Shown: positions 49,999 through 59,583, numbered from the stretch's first letter. The stretch: DNA of 64,000 bases from Alkaliphilus serpentinus (GCF_009017255.1 NZ_WBZB01000013.1:204404-268403); one strand, 5' to 3'. Made by a program: numbers and translations. The notes: generated by a model not told the origin, from the letters alone.

Positions 49999-50481
49999 CT
50001 ACCTTTCTATTTTGGCCTTCATAATCCATTGATCCTTCTCGTCCATGGACTTTACTAGATCAGTTATCTCCTCCATATTGGTAATTACAATGGGAGTGAC
50101 AAGGGATTTTGCCCCCTCTCTAACCTTCTCTAGTTCAAAGGTCATCAAAAGATCTCCTACCTTTACTTGATCTCCAGGGGAAGTATAAACTTCAAAACCC
50201 TCACCCTTCATTTTAACTGTATCTATGCCTATATGAATTAACATTTCAATTCCATTTGACGCTTTTAAGACAATGGCATGCTTAGTATCCATTATTTGAA
50301 TAACTTCCCCTTCAACTGGTGAAGTAACCCTTCCTTCAGAAGGATCAATGGCTACCCCATCTCCAACCATCTTCTGTGAAAAAACTTCATCAGGTACCTC
50401 CGTTATATCCATTTTCTTTCCCATAATGGGTGAATAAATGAAAATCCATTGATCCTTCTCTCTTTTAAATAGGTTTATCAT
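49999..50481 (-). CDS. crr: PTS glucose-type EIIA component
   Basis: 160 residues with the IIA-Glc fold: SPVEGEVIQ near 54-62, His68 in TKHAI and the phosphorylated His83 in MLIHIGIDTV. It supplies the IIA function missing from the IIBC protein MurP encoded upstream. AGGAGG five bases before ATG; overlaps the nagA end by 17 bp. Confidence 0.94.
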   Translation of the reverse strand: MINLFKREKDQWIFIYSPIMGKKMDITEVPDEVFSQKMVGDGVAIDPSEGRVTSPVEGEVIQIMDTKHAIVLKASNGIEMLIHIGIDTVKMKGEGFEVYTSPGDQVKVGDLLMTFELEKVREGAKSLVTPIVITNMEEITDLVKSMDEKDQWIMKAKIER

Positions 50482-51634
50482 ATGAACCTCCTAATCGTAT
50501 ACTGCCTTCAATAAACACCATCCTGACATTTAATCCTTCATCAAATACAATTACATCAGCATCCTTGCCAACCTCAATGCTGCCTTTTCTATCGTCAATG
50601 CCAATAACCTTAGCAGGATTAAGAGAAGCCAGTTTTATAACTTTATATAGTGGTTCATTGGTTACCTCTACAAAGTTCTGAATAGCTTTATTTAAGGTCA
50701 ACACACTACCTGCAAGCCTACCGTCAGGCAGCTGAGCCCTCCCCTCCCTTACTTCTACCATCTGTCCGCCTAGCTCATAGGATCCATCCTTCATGCAGCT
50801 TCCTCTAATAGCATCTGTCACCAGTACCAACTGAGCTTCTCCCTTTATTTTTAGTAAAAGCTTAAAAAGCTCAGGATGAACATGGATTTTATCAGCAATT
50901 AGCTCACAGCTGATAAAACTATTAAAAGCTGCACCAACAACCCCTGGATTTCTATGATGTAGTGGGGTCATGGCATTAAAAATATGGGTACAATGGGATA
51001 TCCCTGCTTGAATTGCCTCCATTGCTTCTTCATAGGAGGCCGCACTATGGCCTATGGCTAATGTAGCATTAGATTCCTGCTTAAAAGCTTGAATAAAGGC
51101 TTTACTACCTTCTATTTCTGGAGCCATCGTAATAATTTTGATTATATCCATATAATCTTTGAGAAGGTTATAGTCAGGTGGAATGATAGTATCTTCCTTT
51201 TGAGCCCCCTTGTAGGCCTTATTAATAAAGGGACCTTCAAGATGAACCCCAAGGATATTTGCACCACCTAAATCAATAGTCATTGCTTCCTTTACTGTAT
51301 CTAAAGCAGTATAAATTGTTTGCATATCCATTGACATTGTAGTGGGTAAAAATCCCGTAGTCCCATAGGTTAGAATCCTATTGCTTATGGTTTTCAGTGC
51401 ATCTACTGATCCATCCATGGTGTCACAACCCCCAGAGCCATGAATATGAATATCTATAAAACCGGGAGATATATAATGACCTTTTACATCAATAATTTCA
51501 TCTACTTCCTTCTGAAGAAAAGAAGGAACATCGACTATGGCCTTTATTTTCTGATCCATTAGCAAGACTCTATCTTCATGTATTCCATCATTATGAATGA
51601 TTTTACCATTTATTAATGCCTTCATATCAACCAT
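50465..51634 (-). CDS. nagA: N-acetylglucosamine-6-phosphate deacetylase
   Basis: 389 residues. Amidohydrolase signature DIHIHGSGGCDTMDG near 60-74, Glu in HLEGPFINKAYKGA near 130, ATLAIGHSAASYEEA, CTHIFNAMTPLHHRNPG, and the catalytic Asp in LVTDAIRG. Removes acetate from GlcNAc-6-P in the cytosol. Start either 51634 or 51625; the first has AAGGA at suitable spacing. Follows nagB in the MurNAc operon. Confidence 0.95.
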   Translation of the reverse strand: MVDMKALINGKIIHNDGIHEDRVLLMDQKIKAIVDVPSFLQKEVDEIIDVKGHYISPGFIDIHIHGSGGCDTMDGSVDALKTISNRILTYGTTGFLPTTMSMDMQTIYTALDTVKEAMTIDLGGANILGVHLEGPFINKAYKGAQKEDTIIPPDYNLLKDYMDIIKIITMAPEIEGSKAFIQAFKQESNATLAIGHSAASYEEAMEAIQAGISHCTHIFNAMTPLHHRNPGVVGAAFNSFISCELIADKIHVHPELFKLLLKIKGEAQLVLVTDAIRGSCMKDGSYELGGQMVEVREGRAQLPDGRLAGSVLTLNKAIQNFVEVTNEPLYKVIKLASLNPAKVIGIDDRKGSIEVGKDADVIVFDEGLNVRMVFIEGSIRLGGSYDKPI

Positions 51635-51711
51635 TCCAATCCTTAATTTTGCTATTTCAGAATTATCGTAAGTCTTAAGATTATCCTGAATCCTTCACCT
51701 TTAGATATCTA

Positions 51712-52452
51712 CTAGTTGCTGCTGGCTACAATACAGGCTCCTGCTTCTTTATCTGTTATTAATGTGATATCTGGGTGGGTTTGAAGAATTGAAGCAGGAA
51801 CTTTAGTATTTACATAACCGCTTGTCATTTCCTTCATAGCCTCTGCCTTATTTTCTCCACATGCCAGCAAAACAATTTTTTTCGCCTTCATGATGGTGGC
51901 TATACCAACCGACAGAGCCTCTTTAGGAACCTCATTGTAATCATCAAAAAATCTGCTATTATCAAGTATCGTCTTATCTGATAGACCAACGAGATGGGTA
52001 GTCACATTTAGCTTATCACCAGGCTCATTAAAGCCTATATGACCATTGGCTCCTATACCTAATATTTGTAGATCGATCCCCCCTGCCAGTCTAATTTTTT
52101 CTTCATATTTCAAACATTCCTGTAGGATATTTTCAGCTATTCCATTGGGAATATGAATGTTTTCCTCAGGAACATTAACATGTTGAAAAAAGTTCTCCAT
52201 CATATACATGTAGTAGCTACTTTTATGATGTTGAGGAAGCCCATAGTATTCGTCTAGATTAAAGGTTGTGACCTCCGAAAAATCTATTTCTCCAAGTTTA
52301 TGCATCTCTACTAGTTCTTTGTACATGCCTATTGGAGTGCTGCCGGTTGCTAAACCCAATACACTTTTAGGTTTTAGTATAATTTGACTGGCTACAATCA
52401 AAGCTGCCTTTTTAGCGACAGCTTTATAATGCTCTTCAATATATATTCTCAT
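51712..52452 (-). CDS. nagB: Glucosamine-6-phosphate deaminase
   Basis: 246 residues from the ATG at 52452. LGLATGSTPIGMY near 32-44, TFNLDEYYGL near 65-74 with catalytic Asp, and GIGANGHIGFNEPG near 127-140 with the catalytic His. Converts GlcN-6-P into fructose-6-P and ammonia. A TTG start 24 bp earlier is possible but would begin within the end of murR. Part of the MurNAc operon. Confidence 0.95.
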   Translation of the reverse strand: MRIYIEEHYKAVAKKAALIVASQIILKPKSVLGLATGSTPIGMYKELVEMHKLGEIDFSEVTTFNLDEYYGLPQHHKSSYYMYMMENFFQHVNVPEENIHIPNGIAENILQECLKYEEKIRLAGGIDLQILGIGANGHIGFNEPGDKLNVTTHLVGLSDKTILDNSRFFDDYNEVPKEALSVGIATIMKAKKIVLLACGENKAEAMKEMTSGYVNTKVPASILQTHPDITLITDKEAGACIVASSN

Positions 52453-52472
52453 TGGTAAATAACATCCCTTCT

Positions 52473-53321
52473 TCAAAGCTTAAAGTCTTCAACAATCTCT
52501 CTAGTGGTTTGTATATACTTAGATATTTCATTGAAGTTTTTACGGGCAATTCCAATAAACAATATATCAATTATCGTTAGTTGGGCGATTCTAGAGGCAA
52601 TGGCCCCTGTTCTAAGATTCTTTTCTACTGAAGCTGTAAACAGATTGATATCTGCTAAATCCATCAATGGATTTTTACCATACTTGGTAATAGATATAGT
52701 TGTTGCTCCCCGATTTTTAGCTGTTTCCATAGCTTTGAATATTTCTAGAGTTCTACCACTATGGGATATTCCAACAGCTACATCCCCTTTACCTAAATGA
52801 ATTGCAGAGGACAGCTGAGTATGACTATCCATATACATACTGGCCCTTTTGTTAATACGCATGAGCTTATATTGCAGGTCTAAGCCTACTAATCCAGAAG
52901 CACCTACCCCGAAAATATTAATATTATTAGCCTTGGTCATGACTTCTATTGCTTTGGCAACCTCAACTTCGTCAAGGACACTAACGGTTTCGTCTATGGC
53001 ATTGGAATTCTCTTTGCTTATTTTATAGATAATTTCTTTGGTAGAGTCATGAATTGTAACGGCTTCATATACCTTATCCTGTTGCTTATCCTGCAAAGCT
53101 GCATCCTTAGCCAATGCCAGCTTCATTTCTTGAAAACCTCCATAGCCTAGCTTTCTTGCGAACCTTACGATACTGGGAGGGCTTGTTTTAACCTGTTCTG
53201 CCAATTCCGCCGCAGATAATGAGGTTACTTCAACTTCTTCTTCCATTATATAATCAGCTATTTTCTGTTCAGTTGGTGTTAACTCTGAATAAATTTCTCT
53301 AATTTTTAGTATACAGCTCAA
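52473..53321 (-). CDS. murR: RpiR-family regulator (MurR-like)
   Basis: 282 residues, starting at TTG (53321) behind AGGAGG. N-terminal RpiR helix-turn-helix (SAAELAEQVKTSPPSIVRFARKLGYGGFQEMK), C-terminal SIS domain (GVGASGLVGLDLQYKLMRI, AVGISHSGRTLEIFKAMETAK) that binds sugar phosphates. By context it senses MurNAc-6-P and controls this operon; the 16-bp direct repeats at 56891-56938 are candidate operators. Confidence 0.9.
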   Translation of the reverse strand: MSCILKIREIYSELTPTEQKIADYIMEEEVEVTSLSAAELAEQVKTSPPSIVRFARKLGYGGFQEMKLALAKDAALQDKQQDKVYEAVTIHDSTKEIIYKISKENSNAIDETVSVLDEVEVAKAIEVMTKANNINIFGVGASGLVGLDLQYKLMRINKRASMYMDSHTQLSSAIHLGKGDVAVGISHSGRTLEIFKAMETAKNRGATTISITKYGKNPLMDLADINLFTASVEKNLRTGAIASRIAQLTIIDILFIGIARKNFNEISKYIQTTREIVEDFKL

Positions 53322-53340
53322 AATCTCTCCTCCTATTGTT

Positions 53341-54378
53341 TTAAGAATCGAAAATCAGTGCAAAAGCATCTCCGGGCTTGATAAGATCAATTAAAATGGC
53401 GGCTTCTGATGCATCCCCAACTACATTAACCCTCTTATCAGCCTCAAAATTCTTCTTCATGATTTGTAATTCACCCTCGTATCTAAAATATCCTTCATTA
53501 TCTATAGTTATGGAGTACTTTTTTCTTTCGATGGTATTCTTTTTTATTATAGGAAGATTTTTTTTACTTCTGGCCTCTTGAGAACGGATTAGAAATTCCC
53601 CTGGATCCATTCGATTTGTGTGAATCCCCGATAGAATTCTTTTCTCACCTTCACTCAAATTAAAGGCCTTAAAGGGTAAGCTATAAACATTCTTACGAAT
53701 TTTACTTAACCTATTTATTTCTTCTTCAGATATATAAGCATCTCCAGTAACTACTATATCAACACCAGAGTGTAATAAATGCTGGGCGGTAATCATTGGA
53801 TCCATATCCCGATGACACTCCAATGTAGGTAAACCGTCATAAATAGGCCCTCTTTTTCCACATCTAGACGGGATAAAAGCCATAATTCTAAGGCCATAGT
53901 CTTTGAAGACCTTATTTCTATCAAGAAATAGCTCATAGGATAACCCTGTATCTCTTCTGGGATAGTAATTGTGTCCAACCTCTATATTATTGAAGTTTGC
54001 CTTCAATCCTTCAAGCTGTTGTAAATAATCCCTTGTTATGGTACTACCATTAATCTGAATCTTAAAGGGATAATTTTTTGTATAGCTGGCGACTTCATGG
54101 ATTGTAAATCCAAAATCCAAACGCAAAGCATAGATATCAAATTCTTTAAGATTATATTTATTTATAAACCCCTTTGAAACATCAGCAATAACCTGCATAT
54201 CCAATTCTTTTGCACGTTTTAATATGTCCTTTAATTCTAAATAAACCCTCTCATTTGCCTCAGGTATATGAAGGGAGGTAAATACTGTTTTGATTCCATA
54301 ATCATTGGCCGTTTCAAGTAGGTTTAGATTTTTTTCTAAGCTAACCTCCAAGCCTGCATAAACTGAAATACCTAACAT
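53341..54378 (-). CDS. mupG: 6-phospho-N-acetylmuramidase family protein (MupG/DUF871)
   Basis: 345 residues from the ATG at 54378 (AAGGGAG, eight bases spacing). N-terminal TIM barrel (MLGISVYAGLEVSLEKNLNLLETANDYGIKTVFTSLHIPE; RLDFGF; EVGHNYYPRRDTGLSYE) and C-terminal small barrel/swivel domain, the DUF871 layout. MupG of Staphylococcus aureus hydrolyses MurNAc-6-P-GlcNAc, so this operon can use the disaccharide MurNAc-GlcNAc taken up by MurP. Confidence 0.92.
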   Translation of the reverse strand: MLGISVYAGLEVSLEKNLNLLETANDYGIKTVFTSLHIPEANERVYLELKDILKRAKELDMQVIADVSKGFINKYNLKEFDIYALRLDFGFTIHEVASYTKNYPFKIQINGSTITRDYLQQLEGLKANFNNIEVGHNYYPRRDTGLSYELFLDRNKVFKDYGLRIMAFIPSRCGKRGPIYDGLPTLECHRDMDPMITAQHLLHSGVDIVVTGDAYISEEEINRLSKIRKNVYSLPFKAFNLSEGEKRILSGIHTNRMDPGEFLIRSQEARSKKNLPIIKKNTIERKKYSITIDNEGYFRYEGELQIMKKNFEADKRVNVVGDASEAAILIDLIKPGDAFALIFDS

Positions 54379-54423
54379 GTAAATAACTCCCTTCATTTTT
54401 ACTAGATTTTAAGTGATTTGGTA

Positions 54424-55848
54424 CTATACATTTGCAACATCAGAATCCTTTATAAATATCCGAGTAATGATAAATCCGCCTAAATAAGATATTAAAATTC
54501 CCAATACATAATTCATCATGGATCCTGGTTGCATCAAAGGAACCGCTACTAATCCAGAGGGTCCCCAAGCTGTGGCCATTACATTAGTAGCCATTACGAA
54601 GGCTCCACCGAAGCCAGCCCCTAAGCCAGCAGTTATAAAGGGTTTACCCAATGGTAAGGTTACTCCATAAATTAACGGTTCTCCAATTCCTAAAACTCCC
54701 GCTGGTAATGCACCCGTAATAACCTTCTGCATTCTTTCATTCTTAACCTTCTTACTAATCATATAAATTGCTATAGCAGCACCCACTTGCCCTGCACCAG
54801 CCATGGCTAGAACTGGGAATAGAGATACACCACCCAATGCCTCCAGCTGTATTGCATATATGGGTATTAAACCATGATGTAATCCTAAGAGAACCATTGG
54901 TAAGAAAAGAGCAGATAACACATATCCAGATAAAATACTAACTATGGTATATTCCGAACCAATAATTACACTTAAGGCTCTAACCAACCAATCTGAGAAC
55001 ACCCCAGATAAAGGCATAATTACAAATACAAAGGCAATTGCCACAGTCAATAGGGTAACAAAGGGAGTAACAATGAGGTCTAATACATCTGGTATTCTTT
55101 TTCTTACGGCTTTTTCTACCTTTGATAATAAATATACCCCTAAGATTACTCCAATAATACCGCCTTTACCTGTTGTTAATATGGAATTCAAAGGTACATC
55201 TGCATCATACCATCCATATAGCTGAGATATGCTTACGATTTGAGCTGCTATGGACATGGCACCTACCATACCTCCCAATGCTTCCGTAGCTCCGAATCGC
55301 TTTGCTGCATTTATCCCTGTGTATATAGCAAAGTAACCTAAAAAGCTAGTACCAATTAGGGAGAAAATTAGTCGGATGGTATCCCATGCTTGACTGGCTG
55401 GTAATGCTCCTTGACCCTGCATTGTCCCAATTAAGCTACTGAAGCCATTAAATATCCCTGCTGCTATGATTGCTGGTAATAAAGGAATAAATATTCCTGC
55501 AATGGTTTCAAGGGCTTTCTTAAGCTTACTTTGCTTTTGAGCCTTTTTAATAGATTCCTTGTTGCCCTTCCAATCCTCCGTAACAGCTGCTGCTTGCTTA
55601 ATACCGTGTTCACTTACCAGAAGGTCAGCTACTTTCTTAGCCTTTCCTGGGCCCACCACCACCTGTAGTGTTTCAGCCTCAACCACTCCTAGTACGCCAT
55701 CAACAGCCTTTAATTCTCCAATTTTAACCTTTGAAGCATCCTTCAGTTCCATCCTAATTCTAGTCATACAATTGGTTGCACTGATTATATTGTCCTTACC
55801 ACCAACGAGTTCAACAATCCTTCTTGATAATTCTTGATTTCCAACCAT
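54424..55848 (-). CDS. murP: PTS EIIBC for N-acetylmuramic acid
   Basis: 474 residues. An N-terminal IIB domain has phosphorylated Cys27 in ATNCMTRIRM; a linker of ~30 residues leads to a IIC domain with about ten helices and GEPLIYGVTLPLGKPFITAGLG near 400. No IIA domain is fused; the separate IIA in the operon probably serves it. MurNAc specificity is inferred from its place between murQ and mupG. Confidence 0.93.
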   Translation of the reverse strand: MVGNQELSRRIVELVGGKDNIISATNCMTRIRMELKDASKVKIGELKAVDGVLGVVEAETLQVVVGPGKAKKVADLLVSEHGIKQAAAVTEDWKGNKESIKKAQKQSKLKKALETIAGIFIPLLPAIIAAGIFNGFSSLIGTMQGQGALPASQAWDTIRLIFSLIGTSFLGYFAIYTGINAAKRFGATEALGGMVGAMSIAAQIVSISQLYGWYDADVPLNSILTTGKGGIIGVILGVYLLSKVEKAVRKRIPDVLDLIVTPFVTLLTVAIAFVFVIMPLSGVFSDWLVRALSVIIGSEYTIVSILSGYVLSALFLPMVLLGLHHGLIPIYAIQLEALGGVSLFPVLAMAGAGQVGAAIAIYMISKKVKNERMQKVITGALPAGVLGIGEPLIYGVTLPLGKPFITAGLGAGFGGAFVMATNVMATAWGPSGLVAVPLMQPGSMMNYVLGILISYLGGFIITRIFIKDSDVANV

Positions 55849-55889
55849 CAGTAAATCCCCCTTTAAATTTTTAAACCTTATTGTCTATC

Positions 55890-56807
55890 TTAATCGGAAT
55901 TCCTTACAGCTTCTAATGCAAGTCTAATATTACCTTTGTGATCTTTTAATATTACTTTTCCCCTATCAAAGTCCGTCAGTTTGGATAATTCTAAGAAAAT
56001 TGCTAGTTTTACGTCGTAATTGGTTTTTTGAAGTAGATCTTCAGTCATCTCACGAGAAAGGCCAGTTGCTTCCATCACGATTCTTTTACTTCTCTCTATT
56101 AGCTTTAAATTAGTAGCATCTACATCAACCATTAGGTTTTCATATACCTTTCCCAGCTTAATCATTGCACCGGTGGAAAGCATATTTAATACCATCTTTT
56201 GTGCTGTTCCAGCCTTCATTCTTGTAGATCCAGTTATCACCTCTGGGCCTACAACTGGAGCAATGTTAATTTTTCCAAGCTGATTCATGATACTACCTTT
56301 GTTGCAGGTTACTGTAATCGTTTCACCCCCTATACTATTGGCATACCTTATTGCACCTATCACATAAGGTGTTCTACCACTGGCAGCTATCCCAACCAAA
56401 ACATCATTACAATTAAAAATTAGCTTTTTTAAATCTCCTTCTCCCTCCTCTTCTTTATCCTCAGCTCCTTCAATTGCCTTAAGCATTGCTTCAGTTCCAC
56501 CTGCTATGATTCCTTGTACCATAGATGGATCTGTACCGTATGTAGGGGGGCATTCAGAAGCATCTAATAACCCAATTCTGCCGCTGGTTCCTGCACCAAT
56601 ATAGATTAGCCTTCCTCCTTTATGGAATTGTTCTGCAATGACATCAACTGCCTTTGCGATACTTGGCAGTTCCTTCTCTACTGCTAAAGCTACTAATTTG
56701 TCCTCTTTATTGATGGTTTCCATCATTTCTAGGGTCGACATCGTGTCAATATCTTTACTATTTTCGTTGCGTTCTTCTGTTGTTAATCCTTTAAAATCAA
56801 TATACAT
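55890..56807 (-). CDS. murQ: N-acetylmuramic acid 6-phosphate etherase
   Basis: 305 residues. Double SIS fold: [24 protein letters not shown] near 68-91 with catalytic Glu in [24 protein letters not shown] near 138, and [25 protein letters not shown] near 185-209. Splits the lactyl ether of MurNAc-6-P to GlcNAc-6-P. First gene of the operon. Confidence 0.97.
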   Translation of the reverse strand: MYIDFKGLTTEERNENSKDIDTMSTLEMMETINKEDKLVALAVEKELPSIAKAVDVIAEQFHKGGRLIYIGAGTSGRIGLLDASECPPTYGTDPSMVQGIIAGGTEAMLKAIEGAEDKEEEGEGDLKKLIFNCNDVLVGIAASGRTPYVIGAIRYANSIGGETITVTCNKGSIMNQLGKINIAPVVGPEVITGSTRMKAGTAQKMVLNMLSTGAMIKLGKVYENLMVDVDATNLKLIERSKRIVMEATGLSREMTEDLLQKTNYDVKLAIFLELSKLTDFDRGKVILKDHKGNIRLALEAVRNSD

Positions 56808-56879
56808 GCCCTTCCCTCAATTCTCTAAATTAATGATTTTTATGATCCTTATAAAAATGTAGAACTATTCTGTAATCTT

Positions 56880-56938
56880 ATTATATTATGTTTGTAATTT
56901 TATTTCAATATTAATTTATTATTTTGTAATTTTATTTC
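56880..56938 (-). promoter_or_regulatory. mur operon promoter with direct-repeat operators
   Basis: On the minus strand TTGAAA (56908-56903), 17-bp spacer, TATAAT (56885-56880). A 16-bp sequence, GAAATAAAATTACAAA on that strand, occurs twice in perfect form (56891-56906 and 56923-56938), 32 bp apart or about three helical turns; one copy fills the promoter spacer. Candidate MurR sites. Confidence 0.8.
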
Positions 56939-56967
56939 TGTTATTGTTTCTTTTAGTTTTATTTTGT

Positions 56968-56993
56968 AAAAAAAAAGACGCATAAAGTGCGTC
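56968..56993 (-). terminator. Terminator of the dppA gene
   Basis: GACGCA/TGCGTC stem followed by nine T's on the minus strand; it separates dppA from the mur operon promoter. Confidence 0.9.
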
Positions 56994-57061
56994 ATTCTCC
57001 TTCTTATTAATTCATATGAAATTTAGCAAAAACTTAATGTCCATCTCTAGCTTTACTTTTA

Positions 57062-57883
57062 TTATAACGTGTAGGCCGCCAATGTAGTTAAGGCCGTTCT
57101 CATTTTATAGGCTTCAACAATATTTTTTGCAATATATCGAACCTTATTAGCCTCAATCAATTCTACTCCTGGAATTAGCAATGTATATTCTGCCATTCCA
57201 CTGTTTAAAAAGGTTATTTCTAATTCAATGGGGCCATCTATACTATGGAAGGTTAGATTATTAGATTCTTCTTTAAGACTTTTATATACTCCCTCCTCTA
57301 TCAATCTATGGACCTTTTTAGGCTGTAGGGATTCTGCTGTATATCTGCTAATTGCCTTCTTTACTATTAGATTTTCGATTTTCTCATCAAAGGCTTTTAC
57401 CTGCTGTGCCAAAACATCATCTCCTGATACAAAAACCACTGGCACCCTATAATAGCCAGCAACTAAGGTATTAAACTCAAACTCCCCTACAATTTTATGG
57501 TTAATCTTTATTTCCGAAATGACCCTTCCATGATAGCTATGAGCTAGAACTCCTGCTGCATTATGTCTGCTGTGATACCCAATTAAAAGGACAGCATCAT
57601 AGCTACTATCGATACCCTCCATCATTCCTAAGGGCTTTTTATCACCAGAAATTAATACCACCTCTTCGTCTAAATCCTCAATCAATATATTAGTCATAGG
57701 GCCATGAGAATCATTCACTAGAATTTCTGAAGCCCCAGCTTCCTTTGCTCCTTTAACTGCTGCATTAACTTCATCCGTCATTAGTTTTCTTGCTCTTTGA
57801 TATTCGTGGCCTTGGGGCATGGTAAAGGAGTTATTTACTACACCACTGATCCCCTCAATATCTGCTGATATATATATTTTCAT
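57062..57883 (-). CDS. dppA: D-aminopeptidase DppA-like (M55)
   Basis: 273 residues. M55 signatures: ISADIEGISG (Asp8 and Glu10 as zinc ligands), a His in VNDSHGPM near 60, GYHSRHNAAGVLAHSYHG near 102-119, and ALTTLAAYT at the C-terminus. DppA of Bacillus is a ring-shaped decameric zinc peptidase that cuts D-Ala-D-Ala and similar D-peptides. Upstream of the mur operon in the same direction but with its own terminator. It probably salvages D-amino acids from peptidoglycan peptides. Confidence 0.93.
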   Translation of the reverse strand: MKIYISADIEGISGVVNNSFTMPQGHEYQRARKLMTDEVNAAVKGAKEAGASEILVNDSHGPMTNILIEDLDEEVVLISGDKKPLGMMEGIDSSYDAVLLIGYHSRHNAAGVLAHSYHGRVISEIKINHKIVGEFEFNTLVAGYYRVPVVFVSGDDVLAQQVKAFDEKIENLIVKKAISRYTAESLQPKKVHRLIEEGVYKSLKEESNNLTFHSIDGPIELEITFLNSGMAEYTLLIPGVELIEANKVRYIAKNIVEAYKMRTALTTLAAYTL

Positions 57884-57912
57884 TTGAGTTCCTCCAAATC
57901 TCTATATAACGA

Positions 57913-58902
57913 TTATTTAAAGAATAATTCCTTTTTAGGAAACAGTCCAAATAACCCCCCTGTATGAATAAACAAAATATTTTTATGATTATTAAAGGTG
58001 CCCTTTTTTATTTCACTAAGCAATCCCTTCATAGCTTTGCCAGTATATACAGGGTCTAGTATTAGCCCTTCTTTTCTAGCCAACCAATAAATAAACTCAA
58101 GCTCCTCTGGTGAGGTTTGGGCGTAGCCATTGCCAACATAACCATCAATTATATTGATTTCATCCTCTGTATAATTCAATTCCTCATCCATATAGTAACA
58201 GCTGTCCTTCAATATTTTTGATATTTGATTTTTGAAATATTCAGCATCGTCGCATACGTTAATACCATAGATCTTCTTTTTATTGTTCTTTAGTATATTA
58301 GCCAAGAACATCCCACTATAGGTGCCACCTGACCCCACCGCCAGGACAATGGCATCAAAAATAATACCCATTTCATCCTCCTGCCTTAGTATTTCCTCCA
58401 TAGCTGAATAATAGCCAAAGGTTCCAATACCACAGGAGCCACCCTCTGGGATGATGTAGGCTTTATGTCCTTTTCCTTTAAGCTCTTCCTTAATCTCCTT
58501 CATAATCTCCATTCGTCTTTCTTTATAATCCTCAGGGGTTATAAAGCGAATATCCGCACCCAATAGCTTATCAAGAAAATAATTTCCTTCAAGAGGTTCC
58601 TCTCCACTGCTTCTTAAAACCAAGTAAGCTCCCATGCCTAGTTTGGCTGCAATTGCAGCCGTAGCCCTTCCATGGTTAGATTGTATACCTCCGCAGGTAA
58701 TTAGATAATCACAGTTTTTATCTAAGGCATCCTTCACTAAATATTCTAGCTTACGAACCTTGTTTCCAGAAAACTCTGATCCTGTTTGATCATCTCGTTT
58801 AATATAGATTTGAGGTCCCCCCAGCTCATGGCTGATTCTTGTAAGCTTTTCAATTTTAGTAGGTAAGTTGGCAAGGTTAAGCTTTGGTGGTAGCTTTATC
58901 AT
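57913..58902 (-). CDS. D-cysteine desulfhydrase/ACC deaminase-family PLP enzyme
   Basis: 329 residues from the ATG at 58902 (AAGGAG, eight bases spacing). Fold type II PLP enzyme: catalytic Lys in SGNKVRKLEYL near 51, Asn/Gln contacts in TCGGIQSNHGRATA near 75-88, phosphate loop VGSGGTYSG near 190. The family breaks down D-cysteine, 3-chloro-D-alanine, D-serine or 1-aminocyclopropane-1-carboxylate to pyruvate or 2-oxobutyrate and ammonia. 29 bp upstream of dppA, so it likely processes D-amino acids that DppA releases. Confidence 0.88.
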   Translation of the reverse strand: MIKLPPKLNLANLPTKIEKLTRISHELGGPQIYIKRDDQTGSEFSGNKVRKLEYLVKDALDKNCDYLITCGGIQSNHGRATAAIAAKLGMGAYLVLRSSGEEPLEGNYFLDKLLGADIRFITPEDYKERRMEIMKEIKEELKGKGHKAYIIPEGGSCGIGTFGYYSAMEEILRQEDEMGIIFDAIVLAVGSGGTYSGMFLANILKNNKKKIYGINVCDDAEYFKNQISKILKDSCYYMDEELNYTEDEINIIDGYVGNGYAQTSPEELEFIYWLARKEGLILDPVYTGKAMKGLLSEIKKGTFNNHKNILFIHTGGLFGLFPKKELFFK

Positions 58903-58951
58903 CCAATATTCTCCTTCCAATATTCATCATAATGACCTATAGATTTTTTAA

Positions 58952-58975
58952 AAAAGCCTATAGATATAGGCTTTG
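58952..58975 (-). terminator. Terminator of the interrupted methyltransferase gene
   Basis: AAGCCTATA/TATAGGCTT stem followed on the minus strand by TTTTTT, 18 bp after the distal stop codon at 58993. Confidence 0.82.
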
Positions 58976-58992
58976 CTTGTAATATACTCAAA

Positions 58993-59562
58993 CTATTTTT
59001 TTAGCTGGATACAGTAGATTTCACCCATTTCCTTGGCTGAGATAAGCTGAAATCCTACTCCTTGAGCTAAGGTGATATAGTACTGCATACCCTGTTGAGC
59101 CTTTTCCCATGGTATCCCATAGGTTGTTCTAACAGTCTTATCCTTTAATTTAATTTCTAGGGGTACTAGAAAAATATCATTTACTCCCCCATCCTACATC
59201 GGAATTTTAGCATCCCAAATAATGAATTGTCCTTCTTCTTTTAAAACCCTATACATTTCTTCCAATACTTTTTGGTGATCTTCTTTTTTGATGTACATCA
59301 ATGTGAAAAAAGAGGTTCCTCCATCAAAGGTATTATTCAAGAATTTCAGATCTCTAGCATCCATAACAATTTTCAATGGCCCTTCAGCTGCCTCTAAAAG
59401 TTCATCGGCCCTTGGATCGATGGCAACAACCTGATCACCCAATAATTGTCCAATTATCCCTTCTCCTCCACCACCAATATCTAAAACTTTCCCCCTCTGT
59501 ATAAACCCAGTTAAATCAATACTCTGAAGATCTATTGAAAACATTCTTTCATCTTGACTCAT
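58993..59562 (-). pseudogene. SAM methyltransferase interrupted by an in-frame TAG
   Basis: The frame from 59562 encodes a class I methyltransferase (GKVLDIGGGGEGIIGQLLG, AIDPRADELLEAA, FNSTFDGG-type motif IV, IIWDAKIPM) and stops at TAG (59194-59196). The same frame stays open for another 66 codons (DGGVNDIFLVPLEIKLKDK... to QLKK, stop at 58993) and is clearly protein-like. A single nonsense change, or recoding of TAG, explains this. A strong terminator lies after the distal stop, not after the TAG. Confidence 0.8.
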
Positions 59563-59583
59563 AATATCCCCCTATTCACCTTC

